A stretch of 64,000 bases of DNA, taken from assembly GCA_943737045.1 (NCBI GenBank), contig CALSFV010000030.1:775501-839500 (forward strand). The letters are read 5' to 3'. The number at the start of each line of letters is the position of its first letter. Position 1 is the stretch's first letter. Origin of the DNA: Parapristionchus giblindavisi (taxonomy: Eukaryota > Nematoda > Chromadorea > Rhabditida > Diplogasteridae). Positions 60,620 through 64,000 of this stretch are shown here, piece by piece. Both the position numbers and the translations under genes were made by a program. The notes below the pieces were generated by a model. That model saw nothing but the letters and a program-made list of their open reading frames with translations, made no database searches and was not told where the DNA came from.

Positions 60620-62428
60620 TGTAGCTTTAAGTGAGAGGAGTTTTTTTTTCAATTTTTTTTAAATTCCCTAAACAACGATTAAAATAAGAACAGCAACGTT
60701 CATATAGAATATGGTCACATATACGATTATGTTTTCTACGCAAGAACAAATAGCATTATTAATAGAAATATTATGATTATCAGGACAGTACAGTTTTGCA
60801 CAATCTTATTCCGAATTGTTGCAGAGCTTCTTGTAATCCGGAATCCCCCGAGTGGTTGAATAAGAACCTTAAATTTATTTCAGAAGCAAAGGCTTCCTTC
60901 AATCCAAACCAGCTCTTTTCCTTGCATTTCGTCTAAAAGCTTTAGTACAATAAATAATATCTTTCAAGCTGTAATTTCCTTGGAAAGTAAAACAGAACAA
61001 AATCGCATACCATTTTCTCGTGCAATTTATGATATTTTGATATCACATAACTTACTCATATGAAATAGATATACGATAAACCACATGCTAATTTTTACAA
61101 TTATAACAAGGAAAATATTAAAAATAAGTTAAAACACGGAAAAAATATCTTTAAAAAAGAAACATTGATCACATTAAAGTATTAGTTCATTTCGTGTTCT
61201 GTCTTTTGCAGGTCTCCATCCCTTGGACTTCTCTTCATTGACGCGAGTCTTCTCTATCTTTCTCATCACAGCTAATTTGAAACATTCTTTCGCCATCTAA
61301 TATAATGTATACTTGTGCAAAATCATTCTAGTATTCGAGAAAATATAATGGCGAAATTTCTAGTCCTAATATTATTTTAAAACCACGAGATACTAGACAA
61401 TATGCATTTAGTTCTTTCTTAAAGATGGAGACCCTCGAGTTTTTTCGTAATAAGACTATTCGGATAGAATGATAGAGATTCATCGCACGAATCGAAAGAC
61501 ATATCTCATATTGATTCCCGATATGTTTAAAGCTCACTGTGCGCATTGAAAGTACAACTTTCAAGGCATGTAGAGAGTGCCCTTCTGATTTGCCTACTTG
61601 CTCTCTCATTTTCTCATTATCTCTTACGCCAATTACCATAGAATATAAACAATAGCCAACATGCTTATCGTGGCGGGAGTCAGTCATGCCAACTCAAGGG
61701 TCTCCTTCTTTAACGAGTATTTACCATAATGAGCATCACCGAAAGTGGGAATCTCGCTTCCAAAGAAAAATGTCTTGAACTAGGATTTCCGAAGCGGACA
61801 CTCTGTGAAAGTTTGTTTTCATAAATACTAATGACCAGGAAATAAAGTGAATACCCGGTACGGCGTGATTACTGACGCAAAAGAACGGTGCGGATGTTCT
61901 ATGAAAGATGAGAAAGAACTCGACTGACTAGGACAACTGTTTCGGTCCTTCATCATTGCATAATAATCCAATATGTCGTTGCTATGCGCAGAAGAAGAAC
62001 TTCTTCAATAATTGTTCCGAAAAATCTTGACCGAAGAAGTACTCAAGATAGAAGTGCCCCTTATATTCTACCTCTGACAGGCTAATCCGTCGGTAAGCAG
62101 CAATCATCCCTTCATCAATGTTTCCGTGCTTGATAAAGGACAACGCATTACAAAACCTCTACCTTCATTCATTCTTTCATCGCTCCGCCAGATGTCCGAT
62201 TCCCGGTCGTAAAACACACGGAAACGAACCAGATTTCACATTTGACTCATTGTCAACATCTGGAAAAAATTATCCAACAGATACCCTCTTTCTTTTCTGA
62301 TTGAATAAAAGAACCGCTCTTTGTCTTCTACTTCATTGTGATCACAAAATACACTACATACAATATGGTAATTGAAAATATATCCTTTCCTATCACAGCA
62401 TTCTTACATGAAGAATACTTTCAAGGGA
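60620..62428. other. Gene-poor AT-rich stretch, no gene recognised
   Basis: The longest open frame (61328-61687 minus, 119 codons) has no recognisable domain and ordinary AT-rich composition; I do not call it. A solitary ctaatttgaaac near 61273 matches the MITE end at 63251. No RNA gene or tandem repeat seen. Confidence 0.4.
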
Positions 62429-62582
62429 AGCACAACTGAAAACGTGTTAGACTCCGAAAGCGATTCTTATGGTCAGATGAGCACCTTTTGAAATCACGTT
62501 TGGCCATCCCCCTCATTGTCAACCCTAACCACCCACATGTGTCGCTTTCGGAATCTTACACGTTTTCAATTTTGTAAGTGCT
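62429..62582. repeat. Inverted repeat, possible small foldback element
   Basis: gaaaacgtgttagactccga with agcga following (about 62438-62462) is repeated inverted at 62542-62571 (tcgctttcggaatcttacac, gttttc) with two mismatches, and weaker pairing (aagcac/gtgctt) extends outward. The loop is about 80 bp. No target duplication was identified. Confidence 0.6.
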
Positions 62583-62819
62583 TTACATGGATAACCGACT
62601 TCTCATCTCACTCTCAGGCCTCATGTTCTTTTCTTTTCTTCGAATATCACATACAATATGGCCTTTTAATAATAAGAACAAATGCCTCCAAAAATTTTTT
62701 CAATCCAGTATAATACACAATGACCTATCTATCTCTATCCTTCTCTTCCATCCCTAATACTTATCTCATGAGTGTAAGCAAATTTGTCCATTTCCTAAGG
62801 ACCGAGAGCGGGCCTCTTT

Positions 62820-62936
62820 CTCCTCTTTATTTCATCTCTCCCTCTCCCTCCGCGGTTTTCTCCCTCTCCCTCTCCCTCCTAGGTTTTCTCCCTCTCCTTC
62901 TCCCTCCTCGTTTCTCTCCCTCTCCTTTTTTTTCAG
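62820..62936. repeat. Pyrimidine-rich minisatellite
   Basis: Repeats of about 25-30 bp built from gttttctccctctccctctc, with interruptions. Part of an open frame here (62720-62944) is made of this low-complexity sequence. Confidence 0.8.
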
Positions 62937-63250
62937 TTGGATAGAACAAGCCATTCCCTTACACTACATACCCGTGACCAGCGGTTCCTTCCGCTATTTT
63001 ATAATATTGTTTACTGTTCCTATTTTCACTATATTTGCTTTACAATTGTTATAAGCCCGGGAAAATTTGGAATAGGTAGACTATCTCGTTTTTTTTATTG
63101 CAATGAAGTACTCACACAATAGAGGGAGTAGAGAATTTTAAACTAGCGACATTCTCTTCAAACATTTATGTTAGAACTCTGATGAACTCTCCTACGTATT
63201 TAAAAAAAATTGTTTACAACGAAATTCTTTCCTTAAAGCTTCACCCTAAG

Positions 63251-63392
63251 CTAATTTGAAACTATCCGCTCTGGCCACACTCTCTCGAGTTTGCTGCATA
63301 CGAGAAAGTGATTTTTCTCTCCGCATTGGCAATACTCTCTCGTAGACAATGAAAGCGAGAGAGTGTTGCCAGAGCGGAGAATTTCAAATTAG
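63251..63392. mobile_element. Second MITE family, best-preserved copy (142 bp)
   Basis: Begins ctaatttgaaactatccgct and ends in the near-complement (gagcggagaatttcaaatta, then g). About 34 of 37 terminal bases pair, up to the internal cgagagag motifs. Related copies lie at 57772-57868 and 60546-60615. Confidence 0.8.
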
Positions 63393-64000
63393 GTTGGAAT
63401 GCGCCTTTAAAGATATGTATAGATGACAAATGTGTGCCCAGCTGTCTGATTGGAAGATGCAAGCTTTTCCCACATCTTTATTTTGCGCGCTAGGAGGTCT
63501 TTAAAGACATATAAGCCATAGTCTATTCATAAACAATGGTTTACCTCTTTCCGATAACAATAAAACTTCAAATTGGTAAAGTGCTGAGAAAAGGTTCTTG
63601 GACTGCTAATTATTCACAGCATTAGCAAACATTGACTGTTTCTACGTTTTCATCCATAGCCTAATCTCTTTTAGCGGAAAAGTTCTTCAACATTCCCTCC
63701 TTCCCTTTATTCTCTTCTTGCATTTCGGCGGACATACCACTTTATTCATGCTTCTGAAAGGAGAGAAGAGAAGAAAAGGGAGGACTCTCTCAATCTCCTT
63801 TTCCATCCCCTCCCTCTCCCTCTCCTTTCTTACACATTTTCCGAAAGTTTGTAGACTAACTCTCGAACGAAGGAACGAGAATAAGGTACATAGAGTTTCA
63901 CTATTTCTTTCTTTTTTTCGAACCAAATCATTTGAACGTTCGATTGATTATCTGCACTTTCTAGTTGATTGATTCCTGTTTTTCACAGGTAGACGTTTCT
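63393..64000. other. Right end of window, no gene recognised
   Basis: Mixed AT-rich sequence with pyrimidine-rich patches at 63690-63720 and 63785-63830. Open frames on both strands (63687-63926 minus, 63718-63972 plus) overlap these patches and show no domain. Confidence 0.45.

Noticed and set aside
61328..61687. 119-codon minus-strand ORF
   Set aside because: No recognisable domain, no splice context and AT-driven composition; length is within chance expectation for this region.

Overview
The window looks like nuclear DNA of a rhabditid-type nematode. The evidence is a seven-exon chemoreceptor gene with short AT-rich introns and TTTCAG-type acceptors, a Ty3/gypsy retrotransposon whose polyprotein resembles the nematode K02A2.6-like group, several small terminal-inverted-repeat elements, and a very large satellite array. 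The species cannot be named from sequence alone. There are no operons, phage genes or CRISPR arrays.

Layout. (1) Positions 1-44164 are one uninterrupted satellite: 137 complete head-to-tail 321-bp monomers, plus a partial one at each end. Each monomer is a fused dimer of two diverged subunits, A (153 bp) and B (168 bp). Blocks of 3, 5 or 6 monomers carrying the same private variants recur, so higher-order repeats are forming. (2) Positions 44165-45990 are the array edge. Diverged 168-bp relatives of subunit B lie there in inverted orientation, and a 99-bp inverted repeat encloses a 134-139-bp minisatellite that itself switches strand at about 45431. (3) Positions 45990-51700 hold a possible terminal exon, a second and larger block of the same minisatellite (47914-49356), copies of a dispersed non-coding repeat that flank it and carry an 18-bp palindrome, poly-C runs, and two related hairpin-forming units whose stems show compensatory base changes. 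(4) Positions 51703-55307 are a complete minus-strand LTR retrotransposon (3605 bp) with identical 243-bp LTRs and a 5-bp target duplication. Its single 902-codon ORF lacks RNase H and most of the integrase zinc finger. Its leader holds four consecutive perfect stem-loops with a shared tetraloop. (5) Positions 55313-59004 contain an unassigned minus-strand ORF and a 321-residue Srg/Srv-like seven-transmembrane receptor gene with elements inserted in two introns. (6) Positions 59005-64000 are gene-poor: purine/pyrimidine tracts, a tRNA-derived fragment, MITE copies and inverted repeats.

Only the receptor gene and the retrotransposon polyprotein are well-supported coding regions. The three overlapping ORFs repeated in every satellite monomer are best read as by-products of repeat homogenisation. 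The items most worth following up are the A/B origin of the satellite and its inverted ancestral-like edge, the leader stem-loop array of the retrotransposon, and the covarying hairpin pair near 50.8-51.3 kb.
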